A DNA stretch of 64,000 nucleotides, from assembly GCF_003545715.1 (NCBI RefSeq), contig NZ_QVNU01000008.1:124001-188000 (forward strand). The letters run 5' to 3'. The notes under the pieces are model-generated. The model saw only the letters and a list, made by a program, of their open reading frames with translations. It was not told the DNA's origin and did not search any database. Source of the stretch: Taibaiella koreensis. Its GTDB lineage: Bacteria; Bacteroidota; Bacteroidia; Chitinophagales; Chitinophagaceae. The first letter of the stretch is position 1. Each line of letters opens with the position of its first letter. The translations under genes were made by a program, and so were the position numbers. Below are positions 9,750 through 19,966 of the stretch, piece after piece.

Positions 9750-12551
9750 TTATACCACTACATTGATCATCCGTCCTTTGACATAGATGAATTTTTTAGG
9801 CTCTTTGCCTTCGAGCCATTTTTGGATCACTTCATTGGACAGCACTTCCTTTTCGATAAAGGCTTGTTCCGCATCGAGCGCAAATTCCAGTTCTACGCGG
9901 GGCTTTCCGTTAACGGCTACCGGGTATACCTTGCTGTTGTCCACTGTATACTTTTCTTCCCATTCGGGATAGGCTGCATGGATCACAGAGCCATCATGTC
10001 CCAGCTGTTTCCACAAGGTTTCTGCTACATGCGGTGCATAGGGCGTGAGTAAGCGCACCAGCGGATCGAGTATCGCCCGTTTGTGGCAATTCAGGTCAGT
10101 AAGTTCATTCAGGCAGATCATGAACTGGCTTACGGCCGTGTTGAAGGAGAAGCGTTCTGTATCGCTTTCGATCTTTTTGATCGTTTTGTGCAATGCCTTC
10201 AGCTCTGCGTCGGCAGGCGCTTCATCAGTCACAATCCAGCCCTGCTGCTCATCGTAGAACAAGCGCCAGAACTTCTTCAGGAAACGGTGTACGCCTTCGA
10301 TGCCTTTGGTATCCCAGGGCTTGCTCATTTCGATAGGGCCAAGGAACATTTCATACATGCGGAAGGTATCGGCGCCGTATTGTCTTACAATATCATCGGG
10401 GTTTACCACGTTGTGATAGCGCTTGCTCATTTTCTCCAACTGGGCGCCGCAAATGTATTTACCTTCTTCAAGAATGAATTCGGCATTATAATATTCCTCC
10501 CTCCATTGCTTAAACTGTGCGACATCCAGCTCAACACCATCTACAATATTGACGTCGACATGTATCTCGTCCGTCTGGTATGCATCTTTTAGACCGGCTG
10601 ACACAAATTGATTGGTACCACTAATTCGATAGACCAGTCTCGAGCTGCCGCCAATCATTCCTTGATTTACCAGCCTCTTGAAAGGCTCATCAAATGAGAG
10701 GTAACCCAGGTCGTGCAGGGCCTTGGTCCACATACGGCTATAAAGCAAATGGCCTACAGCATGCTCCGTACCGCCTATATACAAGTCTACTTGTTTCCAG
10801 TAATCGGTTGCTTTGGGATCGGCAAAGGCATCGGCATTGCCAGGGTCCATATACCGCAGGAAATACCAGCTGCTGCCGGCATAGCCGGGCATGGTATTGG
10901 TTTCGCGCTTCAGCAAGTCGCCATCGTTGTTTTGCACCATTACCCATTCGGCAATATTGGCCAGCGGGCCTTCCCCCTCGGGTCCGGGCTTGTAGTTTTC
11001 GATGTACGGCAACGTGACAGGCAGTTGCTGCAACGCTTCCGGCAGGTTGGCGCCGGCCTCGTTCACCGCATAGGGAATATTGTTCTTGTACACGATAGGG
11101 AAGGGCTCACCCCAATAGCGCTGGCGGCTAAAGCCCGCATCCCGCAAGCGATAGTTGATCTTCCGGGCGCCGATCCCTTTGGTTTCAAGCGCCTCCAGCA
11201 CCAGGCTTGCGGCTTCTTTCACGCTCTTGCCGCTTACAAAGCCGCTTTGCTCGATGGTTACATTCTTATCGCTCACAGCGCTCTCGCCTGTATACTGCGC
11301 ACCGAAGATATTGGTGATCTCGATGCCGAAGTGACGGGCAAAAGCATGGTCGCGATCATCGCCTGAAGGCACGGCCATAATGGCGCCGGTGCCATAGCCG
11401 GCCAATACATATTCCGATATCCACACCGGTATCTGTTTGCCGCTAAAAGGGTGCAGTGCATAAGCGCCGGTAAAGCAACCGCTAATCTTTTTCTCCGCCA
11501 TACGCTCTCTTTCGCTACGGCTTTTCACATAGCCCACATATTGGACCACCGCTTCTTTTTGCACATCAGTAGTGATCAGGTCTACGAGCGCATGCTCCGG
11601 GGCCAACACCATAAAGTCCACGCCGAAGATGGTATCGGGCCGGGTGGTGAACACCTCGATGCTGCCTTTATGGTTCTCTACAGCAAAGTGTACCGATGCG
11701 CCTTCGCTACGGCCGATCCAGTTGCGCTGCATCTCTTTCATGGCCTCACTCCATTCCAGGTTGTCGAGGCTGTCGATAAGCCGGTCGGCGTACTCTGTGA
11801 TCCGCAAAAACCATTGCCGCATTTTTTTGCGCTCTACGGGATGACCACCACGCTCACTCACACCATTGACTACTTCGTCATTGGCGAGTACGGTGCCCAG
11901 TGCCTCGCACCACCATACTTCCGCATGATCGAGATAGGCCAGGCGATACTGCATCAACACGCTCCTTTGCTCCGGTTCGCTCATCGCTTTCCATTCCTCT
12001 GCCGTAAACCGCAGCGTTTCATCGCCGGGCGCAGGGCAGCCTTTATTGCCTTCCTGTTCCAGCCGGGCAGTCAGTGTGCTCAGTGGCTCAGCCTTACGGC
12101 TCTCGCGATTGAACCAGCTTTGGAACAATTGCAGGAAGATCCATTGGGTCCAGCGATAGTATTGCGGATCGCTGGTGCGCACCTCGCGGTTCCAGTCGTA
12201 GTTGAAGCCGATATTGTCCAGCTGCTCTTTATAACGTTTAATGTTCTTCTCGGTCGTTACTGCCGGGTGCTGACCGGTCTCGAGCGCATATTGCTCTGCA
12301 GGCAGGCCAAAGGCATCGAAACCCATCGGGTGCAGCACATTAAAGCCTTTCATTACTTTGTAGCGCGCAAAGATATCTGAGGCGATATAACCCAGCGGAT
12401 GACCGACATGGAGACCGGCGCCGCTCGGGTAGGGAAACATATCCAGCACATAATATTTGGGCCGGGTACTGTCATTTTTTACTTTGTAAGCTTGCTGCGC
12501 CGCCCAGAAGGCTTTGGCGCTTTGCTCAATTTGCTGAAAATTATATTCCAC
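9750..12551 (-). CDS. leuS: Leucyl-tRNA synthetase
   Basis: 933 residues. Class I aminoacyl-tRNA synthetase charging tRNA-Leu in the cytoplasm. The HIGH-type motif is in PYPSGAGLHVGHPLGY near residue 45 and the KMSKS-type motif is KMSKRYHN near residue 707. The editing (CP1) domain with TTRPDTIFGVDFMVLAPEHA and YGTGAIMAVPSGDDRDHAFA lies between, and the anticodon-binding domain at the C-terminus ends in a short domain with KFIYVKGRMINVVV. Length fits bacterial LeuS with an extended CP region. The start appears to be GTG at 12551 (MEYNFQQIE), matching family N-termini. Confidence 0.97.
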   Translation of the reverse strand: MEYNFQQIEQSAKAFWAAQQAYKVKNDSTRPKYYVLDMFPYPSGAGLHVGHPLGYIASDIFARYKVMKGFNVLHPMGFDAFGLPAEQYALETGQHPAVTTEKNIKRYKEQLDNIGFNYDWNREVRTSDPQYYRWTQWIFLQLFQSWFNRESRKAEPLSTLTARLEQEGNKGCPAPGDETLRFTAEEWKAMSEPEQRSVLMQYRLAYLDHAEVWWCEALGTVLANDEVVNGVSERGGHPVERKKMRQWFLRITEYADRLIDSLDNLEWSEAMKEMQRNWIGRSEGASVHFAVENHKGSIEVFTTRPDTIFGVDFMVLAPEHALVDLITTDVQKEAVVQYVGYVKSRSERERMAEKKISGCFTGAYALHPFSGKQIPVWISEYVLAGYGTGAIMAVPSGDDRDHAFARHFGIEITNIFGAQYTGESAVSDKNVTIEQSGFVSGKSVKEAASLVLEALETKGIGARKINYRLRDAGFSRQRYWGEPFPIVYKNNIPYAVNEAGANLPEALQQLPVTLPYIENYKPGPEGEGPLANIAEWVMVQNNDGDLLKRETNTMPGYAGSSWYFLRYMDPGNADAFADPKATDYWKQVDLYIGGTEHAVGHLLYSRMWTKALHDLGYLSFDEPFKRLVNQGMIGGSSRLVYRISGTNQFVSAGLKDAYQTDEIHVDVNIVDGVELDVAQFKQWREEYYNAEFILEEGKYICGAQLEKMSKRYHNVVNPDDIVRQYGADTFRMYEMFLGPIEMSKPWDTKGIEGVHRFLKKFWRLFYDEQQGWIVTDEAPADAELKALHKTIKKIESDTERFSFNTAVSQFMICLNELTDLNCHKRAILDPLVRLLTPYAPHVAETLWKQLGHDGSVIHAAYPEWEEKYTVDNSKVYPVAVNGKPRVELEFALDAEQAFIEKEVLSNEVIQKWLEGKEPKKFIYVKGRMINVVV

Positions 12552-12692
12552 TGGATAGACGTTAGACTTTAAAGATTTAGCTAGGAGATTGAAGGGCGCG
12601 GAACCAACGGATAAGGATATAAGGATTTAGGCACCATATGAGCTAAACATTATTACGCAAATATCTGAAACCCGGTGTCTGTTCCTAAATTA

Positions 12693-13781
12693 TCAATCAA
12701 CGGGAGGCAGCCATAGTGCGCCGCCTACGCTGCTGCGCGCTGCACCGGTAACGGAATGCAACACATTGTGCTCCTCGCGCCAGCGCAAGGTACCGATAAG
12801 GGCCATGGCCACCGCTTCCTTGTGTATGATAGTAGCTTCTCCGGGGATCACTACCCGTACATTCCCGTTACGGTTCAGCTCTTCCTGTATCAGCTCTACC
12901 AGGAAATCGTTGAAGGCGCCGCCACCGGTCACGAGCATGGTTTGCTCCTGCAAAGGATTGAGGTAGGGTAGTAAGGCACGGCCGATCTGTGTGGCGATAT
13001 GGCGGGTCGAAGTATACAAGGCATCGTTCATGTTGTCCAGCACCTCGAAATGCGGCAGCACTTCTTCCGTTACAAAACCATTGTGCAGCGATTTCGGCGT
13101 ACGCATGTCGTAAAAGGCTACCTGGTTGATCTTCTCCAGCACGGTTTCATTGTTGCTGCCCAGCCGGGCCATAGCGCCTTTGTCGTCAAATTCCTTTTCC
13201 AGCCGGAGCGCAAAATGGTTCAGCAGCTGGTTGGCCGGACATATATCGAAGGCCAGCGGCTCAGGGCCATTGACCGTAACGTTGGCAATGCCGCCGAGGT
13301 TAAGGCAAAAGTCGTACTCCGAAAAGAGCATCTTGTCGGCTATAGGTACGATAGGCGCACCTTGTCCGCCCAGCGCGACATCCATATGGCGCAGGTCGCT
13401 GATCACGGGGAGCAGGGTCCAGCCGGCAATGGCAGCGCCATCGCCGATCTGCGCCGTTGTTCTGGCGGCAGGCTCATGCCATACTGTATGGCCGTGCGAA
13501 GCAATAAAGTGCACTTTATGTTGCAGGCTGTGCCGCTTGATAAAGTGGTTGACCTGCTCGCCCAGGTAGTGACCATAGCTGGTATGCAGCCGCAGGAATT
13601 CGGGTACGGTAAGGCTATGCGCGCGCTTCAGCTCGGCGGCCAGCACAGCGGGATAGGGCAGGCATTCGGCCGCCATGATCTCGTATTGCCACTTACCGCT
13701 GATCTCTGTCAGCTCCGTATAGGCAATATCCAGCCCATCCAACGAGCTTCCTGACATCAACCCGATTACTTTATAAACCAT
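12693..13781 (-). CDS. anmK: Anhydro-N-acetylmuramic acid kinase
   Basis: 362 residues. AnmK opens the anhydro ring of 1,6-anhydroMurNAc and phosphorylates it during cell-wall recycling. The N-terminus carries the ATP-binding MSGSSLDGLDIAYTEL, followed by ASHGHTVWHEP, IGDGAAIAGWTLLPVISDLR, DVALGGQGAPIVPIADKMLF, LNLGGIANVTV and the late LVTGGGAFNDFLVELI, all conserved in AnmK. The length is normal for the family. It stands alone, upstream of leuS in the same orientation with a 140-bp gap. Confidence 0.95.
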   Translation of the reverse strand: MVYKVIGLMSGSSLDGLDIAYTELTEISGKWQYEIMAAECLPYPAVLAAELKRAHSLTVPEFLRLHTSYGHYLGEQVNHFIKRHSLQHKVHFIASHGHTVWHEPAARTTAQIGDGAAIAGWTLLPVISDLRHMDVALGGQGAPIVPIADKMLFSEYDFCLNLGGIANVTVNGPEPLAFDICPANQLLNHFALRLEKEFDDKGAMARLGSNNETVLEKINQVAFYDMRTPKSLHNGFVTEEVLPHFEVLDNMNDALYTSTRHIATQIGRALLPYLNPLQEQTMLVTGGGAFNDFLVELIQEELNRNGNVRVVIPGEATIIHKEAVAMALIGTLRWREEHNVLHSVTGAARSSVGGALWLPPVD

Positions 13782-13861
13782 AAGTCAACATTCAATAGTC
13801 AAAAACAAATTTCAAATTCAAAAATCAAAAATCTAAAATCGAGAATTCAAATTTTAAAGCC

Positions 13862-13889
13862 AAAAAATCCAGAACAAAAGTTCTGAATT
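13862..13889 (-). terminator. Terminator of the rimO operon
   Basis: On the minus strand: AATTCAGAAC, TTTT loop, GTTCTGGATT, then a T run. It lies 30 bp after the stop of the 13919 gene. Confidence 0.7.
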
Positions 13890-13918
13890 TCCTGGTTGAA
13901 TCATCTGATACGTAATGG

Positions 13919-14158
13919 TTATTTTTTGTATTTCGTTTTCTTATCCTTGTACTTGTCGGTATAAATAGCATAAAGATACATGCCGCCTAAGACCAGGAAA
14001 AGATATAATATCGCTACGCCATTTAGCCGCTGTCCCTCTTTCATCCCTTTTGCTGTACTTATATTGGCCTCGGTATAGCCGTCAGTGATCAGAAAGTAGA
14101 TCGCTGTTCCCAGGAGAAACAAGAGACACGAGCCAACGACTATTTTGAATCCTCTCAT
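13919..14158 (-). CDS. Small two-helix membrane protein
   Basis: 79 residues with two predicted transmembrane helices (IVVGSCLLFLLGTAIYFLI and GVAILYLFLVLGGMYLYAIY) and a lysine-rich C-terminal tail (YKDKKTKYKK). Its ATG overlaps the rimO stop by one base (TAATG), so the two are translationally coupled. No family recognised; function unknown. Confidence 0.75.
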   Translation of the reverse strand: MRGFKIVVGSCLLFLLGTAIYFLITDGYTEANISTAKGMKEGQRLNGVAILYLFLVLGGMYLYAIYTDKYKDKKTKYKK

Positions 14159-15465
14159 TAGATTACTTCGGCTTCAAGATCGTAGTCAAAAGCTTTGGTA
14201 ATACGGGCCTGCACAAAATCGCCGACGGGAAGCTCCTGCTCCGAGTGAATGATCACTTCGTTGTCTACTTCTACGCTGTCGTACTCTGTACGGCCAATGT
14301 AGCGGCCAGCCTCTATCTTATCAATGATCACTTTAAACTCACGGCCGATCAGATCCTGGTTCTTCTCGTAGGAAATCTCTTGCTGCACTTCCATGATCTC
14401 CTGCGCCCTTGCTTCTTTCTCTTCGGACGAAAGGGTATCCTCGAGATCGTAAGCCGATGTGTTCTCTTCGTGAGAATAAGTGAAGATGCCCACCCGTTCG
14501 AAGCGGATCTCTTCAAGAAAAGCTTTCAGCTCTTCCACATCGTCGCGGGTCTCGCCGGGGAAGCCTGTGATCATAGTGGTGCGCAAAGCCATGCCAGGCA
14601 CTTTGTCCCGTATCGCTGCTATAAGATCGTACATCTCCTGCTTGCTGATCTGGCGCTTCATAGCTTTCAGCATTGCATCGCTGCAATGCTGCAGCGGCAT
14701 ATCCAGGTAATTGCAAATGTTGTCGCGCTCCTTCATCACATCCAATATCTCCATAGGAAATTTGGACGGATAGGCATAATGCAGGCGGATCCATTCCAGA
14801 CCCGGTACATCCGACAAATGCTTTAGCAAGTCGGGCAGCATTCTTTTCTTATAAATATCCAGTCCGTAATACGTGAGCTCCTGTGCGATCAGCATCACCT
14901 CCTTCACTCCGTTCCGCACCAGGTGTTTTGCTTCAGTCACGATCTCTTCTATGGTCTTGGATACATGTCCGCCACGCATCAGCGGAATAGCGCAGAAAGA
15001 GCAGGTACGGTTGCAGCCTTCCGATATTTTCAGGTAAGCATAATGCTTCGGCGTGCTTAGCATTCTTTCGCCCAACAGCTCTTTTTTGAAGTCGGCATTC
15101 AGCTCTTTCAGAATGAAAGGCAACTCCAATGTGCCAAACCAGGCGTCCACTTCCGGTATTTCTTTGGCCAGATCGCCACGGTAGCGTTCGCTCAGGCAAC
15201 CGGTGACATATACCTTATCGAGCCGGCCGGCCTCTTTATAGGCCACCTGCTCCAGTATGGTATTGATGGACTCCTCCTTGGCTTTGTCGATAAAGCCACA
15301 GGTATTGACCACCACTATATTGTGATCGAATTTCTCGTTCTCGTGCGCTACTGCGATCTCGTTGGCCCGCAGCTGCCCGCTCAGCACCTCGCTGTCCACC
15401 AGGTTTTTAGAGCAGCCCAGGGTAATGATATTAACTTTATTCTGCTTTATAGTTCTACTTTTCAT
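14158..15465 (-). CDS. rimO: Ribosomal protein S12 methylthiotransferase RimO
   Basis: 435 residues from the ATG at 15465 (MKSRTIKQNKVNIITLGCSKN); a TTG 21 bases upstream is less likely. RimO is a radical-SAM enzyme that methylthiolates an aspartate of ribosomal protein S12. Visible are the N-terminal UPF0004 domain (ITLGCSKNLVDSEVL, VVNTCGFIDKAKEESI), the radical-SAM cluster CNRTCSFCAIPLMRGG (CxxxCxxC), the TTMITGFPGETRDDVEEL block, and a C-terminal TRAM domain ending with the ARITKAFDYDLEAEVI-type strand. The S12-type rather than tRNA-type (MiaB) assignment rests on GCSKN and overall similarity. Confidence 0.95.
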   Translation of the reverse strand: MKSRTIKQNKVNIITLGCSKNLVDSEVLSGQLRANEIAVAHENEKFDHNIVVVNTCGFIDKAKEESINTILEQVAYKEAGRLDKVYVTGCLSERYRGDLAKEIPEVDAWFGTLELPFILKELNADFKKELLGERMLSTPKHYAYLKISEGCNRTCSFCAIPLMRGGHVSKTIEEIVTEAKHLVRNGVKEVMLIAQELTYYGLDIYKKRMLPDLLKHLSDVPGLEWIRLHYAYPSKFPMEILDVMKERDNICNYLDMPLQHCSDAMLKAMKRQISKQEMYDLIAAIRDKVPGMALRTTMITGFPGETRDDVEELKAFLEEIRFERVGIFTYSHEENTSAYDLEDTLSSEEKEARAQEIMEVQQEISYEKNQDLIGREFKVIIDKIEAGRYIGRTEYDSVEVDNEVIIHSEQELPVGDFVQARITKAFDYDLEAEVI

Positions 15466-15535
15466 CCCTTCAGTTAAAGGCTGCAAAGGTACCGAAATTT
15501 GAGGGAATTTCCGCCGGCAGGGCAGGGCGCCGCTT

Positions 15536-17530
15536 TCAGGACAAATTCAGTTCGACATCTACAGCTGTACCCTTACCGGGCGTAGACCTGATGTCCATTT
15601 TTCCCCTCAGGAATTCCACGCGGTTGCGGACATTATCAAGACCGATCCCACTGCGTTGTGTGGGATGCGCGCTATCCCATCCTTTACCATTGTCTTCGAC
15701 GGTAACATGAAAGATATCGCTGTGCTGGCTGCACTGCACAAATACTTCGGTGGCTTCGGCATGCCGGAGCACATTGGCGAGCAGTTCCTGCACAATACGA
15801 TAGAGGATCAGTTCCTGTTGTCCGGGCGACTTTTCCGGAATGCCGATCATCTGGTAGTCTGCATGGATCCTATCGGAAGGGAGCGACATACAGAGCTCGG
15901 TCAATGCCACTTCCAGGCCCGACCGGAGCAACGCTTCGGGCATCATGTTTCGGGCAATGCGCCGCAGCTCGCTTACAGATTGGTCCAGCTGACCGATCAC
16001 TTTATCCAGCTCCGGCGACGTTTCGCCTTGCTGAAAAGCGAGACCGGTCAGGTTCATGCGGGCAGTTGCCAGCATGCCACCCAGTCCGTCGTGCAGATCG
16101 CCGGCGAGGCGGCGACGTTCACGTTCTTCTCCTTCCAGCAAGGCCTTGGCTACTTCGTACTGCTGCCGCTGCTCCTGCTGTGCTATTTTTTGCTGTAGAA
16201 ACAAGGCTTCCTGTTCCGCGGCCTTTTTACGTGCCCGGTAGCGGTAGCGAAACTGGAACAGCAGTAATATGAGCAACAGGGTGAGGGTAATGAACAGTAA
16301 TGTGAGGTAACGATTAAATAAGGCGGTGCTTTGCAGCCGTTCTATTTCATGCTCCTTTTGCACATTCTGGTATTTTTCCTCAAGATCGAGAAGCGCCACA
16401 TTTGCTTTTAACACATTGGCCGTATCCATATGAAGCACATATTCCTTCAGCTTCCTGTAAGCTGCAGGATAGTTGCCCGTGGCTTCTTCAAGGATGGAAA
16501 GCTTTCGTAACAGGGCGAGGCGGTCCGCTTTTCTATTATAAATACTGACAAATTTATCCAGCTCATACATGGCTTCCTTCGCTTCTTTCAGCCGGTTCAG
16601 TTTATAATAGGTCTCCGCCTTTCCCCAGACAAGGGTAAGCGCATCGTATCCAACTTTCCAACGGGCATTCAGCACCAGACCGGAATCAAAGCATTGCAGG
16701 GCCTTGGTAAAATTCAGGTCGTTGAAAGCGATACTTCCCGCCATGCCATAGTAAACGACCCATACCCGCGAGGTGGTATCCCGGGCCAGTAAAGCACGCG
16801 CCTGCGACAAATACTTTCGCGCCGAAGGCATATCGGGCACTGTGCTGAATAGCGTACCACGAATAAAGGTGAGGTAAGCTGAAGCCTCCATTTCCGGCGT
16901 GAGAAATTTCCGGTAAGTACTGACGATAGCATCGAAATAAGGCAGCGCCTGGTCATGCTGCCCCGAATTGACCATTAGCGAGGTCACATTGGCATAGGTA
17001 TGCGCCAGCATTGGGCTGTCCGCTATCTTTTGCGCCAGGGGGATCACTGTGTACAGGAGCACGCGCAGGTATTGCTCATTGCTGTCCTTCTTCTGCAGGA
17101 TAATGCCTTTGTTGTTCCATACCCTTGCCTGGTAACGCAACGCCTCCCGGTCTTTAAGGGGTGTCAGCAGTGCAAGTGCCTGCCCGTATTGCTCCTCTGC
17201 GCTATCCAGTTGGTCAAGACCGTTCCGTGCATTGCCTTCCAGCATGAAAGCGATAGCAATATAGAGCTTGTTGTGTTGGTCTTGTGCCAGGTTCCGGAGC
17301 TGGCGGGCGTAGGTTATGGCCTTGCGGGCATCCCGCGATCGCCAGTAATCCGATAATCCGTGCAATAACTTCATTTGTACGGCAGGACCAGGATTGGCCT
17401 GTAGCAGCCGGTTCAGACTGTCGGGCGTATTTACTGTATTTCCTGTTTGCGCAGACAGTAAACACGGCGCTATCATAAACAATGGCAAGAGCAGCCATTG
17501 TAATAGCGGCGTTGGTCGGTGGTTCAGCAT
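15536..17530 (-). CDS. TPR-containing sensor histidine kinase (HisKA_3 type)
   Basis: 664 residues. A signal-like N-terminus is followed by about 330 residues of TPR-like helical repeats, predicted periplasmic. One transmembrane helix follows (YLTLLFITLTLLLILLLFQF, near residue 405), then a coiled coil, the HisKA_3 dimerisation helix with RRRLAGDLHDGLGGMLA (phospho-His near residue 478), and an HATPase domain with N box ANVLRHAEA, G1 DNGKGWD and G2 SGIGLDNVRNRVE. This is the NarL/LuxR-partner architecture common in the phylum. No response regulator is adjacent, so its partner and signal are unknown. Confidence 0.92.
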   Translation of the reverse strand: MLNHRPTPLLQWLLLPLFMIAPCLLSAQTGNTVNTPDSLNRLLQANPGPAVQMKLLHGLSDYWRSRDARKAITYARQLRNLAQDQHNKLYIAIAFMLEGNARNGLDQLDSAEEQYGQALALLTPLKDREALRYQARVWNNKGIILQKKDSNEQYLRVLLYTVIPLAQKIADSPMLAHTYANVTSLMVNSGQHDQALPYFDAIVSTYRKFLTPEMEASAYLTFIRGTLFSTVPDMPSARKYLSQARALLARDTTSRVWVVYYGMAGSIAFNDLNFTKALQCFDSGLVLNARWKVGYDALTLVWGKAETYYKLNRLKEAKEAMYELDKFVSIYNRKADRLALLRKLSILEEATGNYPAAYRKLKEYVLHMDTANVLKANVALLDLEEKYQNVQKEHEIERLQSTALFNRYLTLLFITLTLLLILLLFQFRYRYRARKKAAEQEALFLQQKIAQQEQRQQYEVAKALLEGEERERRRLAGDLHDGLGGMLATARMNLTGLAFQQGETSPELDKVIGQLDQSVSELRRIARNMMPEALLRSGLEVALTELCMSLPSDRIHADYQMIGIPEKSPGQQELILYRIVQELLANVLRHAEATEVFVQCSQHSDIFHVTVEDNGKGWDSAHPTQRSGIGLDNVRNRVEFLRGKMDIRSTPGKGTAVDVELNLS

Positions 17531-17829
17531 AGGATCAAGTTACGATATTCACACGATTGCTTTCTTAGCTCTACTTTTCTTTAACGAAAAAGGCAAGAAA
17601 TCGCGGTTGGGAGCAGGAATGTTTAAGGGATACGCCGCGGACAAAAGTGCTTATATTTTGATAAACAAAATAGGACAATAACATTTCCGGCATTGTCTTC
17701 AATTAGCATGGGCCGTTTAGGATCTGTTTTTACTGATAATTTAACACTAATTGGCAATTCTCCCAGTACATGTAGTTGATCCATAGTAGTAATATCGGTT
17801 ACCTTAGCGGTTTTTTTAACAACAACACA

Positions 17830-18834
17830 ATGAACGATATCCGTAACAACTGGACCAGGGAAGAGATCAGCGATATTTACCACCGGCCGCTACTGCAGCT
17901 GGTACTTGAGGCGGCCGATATGCACCGCCGGCACCATACTTTCGGCGAAGTGCAGGTGAGCAGCCTGCTGTCGATCAAAACAGGAGGTTGCTCCGAAGAT
18001 TGTGCTTATTGTCCCCAGGCCGCCCGTTATCATACCGGGGTAAAGGTCCAAGCGTTGATGAAAATAGCAGAAGTGGTTGAAAAAGCGCAGGAAGCCAAAG
18101 ACGGTGGCGCTTCCCGGTTTTGCATGGGCGCCGCCTGGCGCGAGGTGAGGGACAACCGCGACTTTGACCGTGTGCTGGAAATGGTAAAGGCCGTGAACGA
18201 GCTGGATATGGAAGTATGCTGCACCCTGGGTATGCTTACCGAAAGCCAGGCCGCCCGCCTGGCCGAAGCAGGCTTGTACGCTTACAATCATAATATCGAT
18301 ACATCGGAAGACTACTATAATAATATTATACAAACACGGCAGTTCGGCGACCGTATCGACACGTTATCTCATGTACGCAAAGCCGGTATTACGGTGTGCA
18401 GTGGTGGCATTATCGGGATGGGGGAGACGGACGAGGACCGTATTGCGATGCTGCATACCCTGGCTACTTTGCCCAAGCACCCGGAATCGGTTCCCATTAA
18501 TGCCCTGGTGCCGGTTGAAGGTACACCGCTGGGCGAATCGCAAAGAATACCTTTTTACGATCTTGTGCGCATGATCGCCACAGTGAGGCTGGTAATGCCT
18601 GCGGCTGCCGCCAGGCTTTCGGCTGGTCGCCTGGAGCTGTCGCTGGCCGAACAGGGAATGTGCTTTCTCGCCGGAGCCAATTCGATTTTTGCAGGCGATA
18701 AACTGCTGACCACACCTAATCCCGAGTTCAACAGTGATCTTGAGATGTTCGGTATACTGGGACTAAAACCTAAAGCGGCCTTTGCCGACAAGCCGGAAAT
18801 GAGACCCAAAGAAAAGGACGCGATCCATGCCTGA
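17830..18834 (+). CDS. bioB: Biotin synthase
   Basis: 334 residues from ATG 17830 (MNDIRNNWTREEI); the open frame extends 18 codons upstream, but the N-terminus chosen matches the family. BioB is a radical-SAM enzyme inserting sulfur into dethiobiotin. The cluster motif CSEDCAYCPQ (CxxxCxxC) follows SLLSIKTGG, and the YNHNIDTSEDYY and GGIIGMGETDEDRI blocks are typical. Length matches the family. It is the first gene of a tightly overlapping bio operon: its stop lies inside the start of bioF. Confidence 0.97.
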   Translation: MNDIRNNWTREEISDIYHRPLLQLVLEAADMHRRHHTFGEVQVSSLLSIKTGGCSEDCAYCPQAARYHTGVKVQALMKIAEVVEKAQEAKDGGASRFCMGAAWREVRDNRDFDRVLEMVKAVNELDMEVCCTLGMLTESQAARLAEAGLYAYNHNIDTSEDYYNNIIQTRQFGDRIDTLSHVRKAGITVCSGGIIGMGETDEDRIAMLHTLATLPKHPESVPINALVPVEGTPLGESQRIPFYDLVRMIATVRLVMPAAAARLSAGRLELSLAEQGMCFLAGANSIFAGDKLLTTPNPEFNSDLEMFGILGLKPKAAFADKPEMRPKEKDAIHA

Positions 18835-19966
18835 GCTGCTCGAAGCCTATCTGAACCGGCAATTGCAGCAGCGCGAGGCAGCGGGTGCCTTACGTAGCTT
18901 GTCTGTAAGGAGTAGCGGGATCGATTTTTTTTCCAACGATTACCTGGGAATAGCGACAAACAGGGTCCTGGACAAGGACGGCAGGCATTACGCCTACGGC
19001 GCTACGGGCTCACGATTGCTTTCTGGCAACAGTAATGAGGCCGGAGCGCTGGAGCAATACCTGGCAGCTTACCATGGGGCACAGACGGCTTTGCTCTTCA
19101 ACTCGGGCTATGATGCCAACCTGGGCCTTATTACGGCTTTGGCCCATCGCCATACGACGATCCTGTACGATGAATATGTACATGCCAGCATCATCGATGG
19201 CATCAGGCTAAGCCATGCCCGCCAGGCATTCCGGTTCCGCCACAATGATATGCATGACCTGGAGCAAAAGCTGCAGAAGTATTCCGGAACGGGTCCGCTG
19301 ATCGTTATCGCAGAGGCTGTTTATTCCATGGAAGGCGATACTGCACCCCTCGAAGCACTAGCCTCCCTGACCGCAGGGTACGATGCGGCGCTGATCGTAG
19401 ATGAAGCGCACAGCACCGGTGTTACCGGCCCCAAAGGCGCAGGACTCGTCGCCGCTTTAGGCCTGGAGGAGCAGGTATTTGCCCGCGTCCATACTTTCGG
19501 CAAAGCCATGGGCTGTCATGGCGCTGTTGTTCTGGGAAGCGTACTGCTCCGCGACTACCTGGTCAACCATGCGCGGTCTTTTATTTATACAACGGCACTG
19601 CCGGTACAGGCGGTGATGACGATACGGCATGCCTATGAGTGGCTGGAGCAGAATGACGGTGTACGACAGCAGCTGCACGATCGTATCACTTTTTTCAGGA
19701 AACAGTGTAAAGAAGGCCCGGGCATCCGCTGGATACACAGCGAGACAGCCATCCAGGGACTTGTGCTGGGCGACAACGGACAGGCGCGTAACATTGCTCA
19801 CCATCTAAGCAATCACAACATAAAAGCAGCAGCGATATTGCCGCCTACCGTTCCTGCGGGTACGGCGCGGATAAGAATTTGCCTGCATGCTTTCAATACG
19901 GAAAACGATATATTAATGCTACATCATACACTGGAACAATGGCTGCAATCCAACCCATCGCTATAG
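18827..19966 (+). CDS. bioF: 8-amino-7-oxononanoate synthase
   Basis: 379 residues. PLP enzyme condensing pimeloyl thioester with L-alanine. The SNDYLGIAT motif, YGATGSRLLSGN, the IVDEAHSTGVTGPKGAG block and the Schiff-base region HTFGKAMGCHGAVV (Lys in FGKAMG) are all present. It overlaps bioB by 8 bp, and its 3' end overlaps bioD by 28 bp, indicating translational coupling. Confidence 0.95.
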   Translation: MPELLEAYLNRQLQQREAAGALRSLSVRSSGIDFFSNDYLGIATNRVLDKDGRHYAYGATGSRLLSGNSNEAGALEQYLAAYHGAQTALLFNSGYDANLGLITALAHRHTTILYDEYVHASIIDGIRLSHARQAFRFRHNDMHDLEQKLQKYSGTGPLIVIAEAVYSMEGDTAPLEALASLTAGYDAALIVDEAHSTGVTGPKGAGLVAALGLEEQVFARVHTFGKAMGCHGAVVLGSVLLRDYLVNHARSFIYTTALPVQAVMTIRHAYEWLEQNDGVRQQLHDRITFFRKQCKEGPGIRWIHSETAIQGLVLGDNGQARNIAHHLSNHNIKAAAILPPTVPAGTARIRICLHAFNTENDILMLHHTLEQWLQSNPSL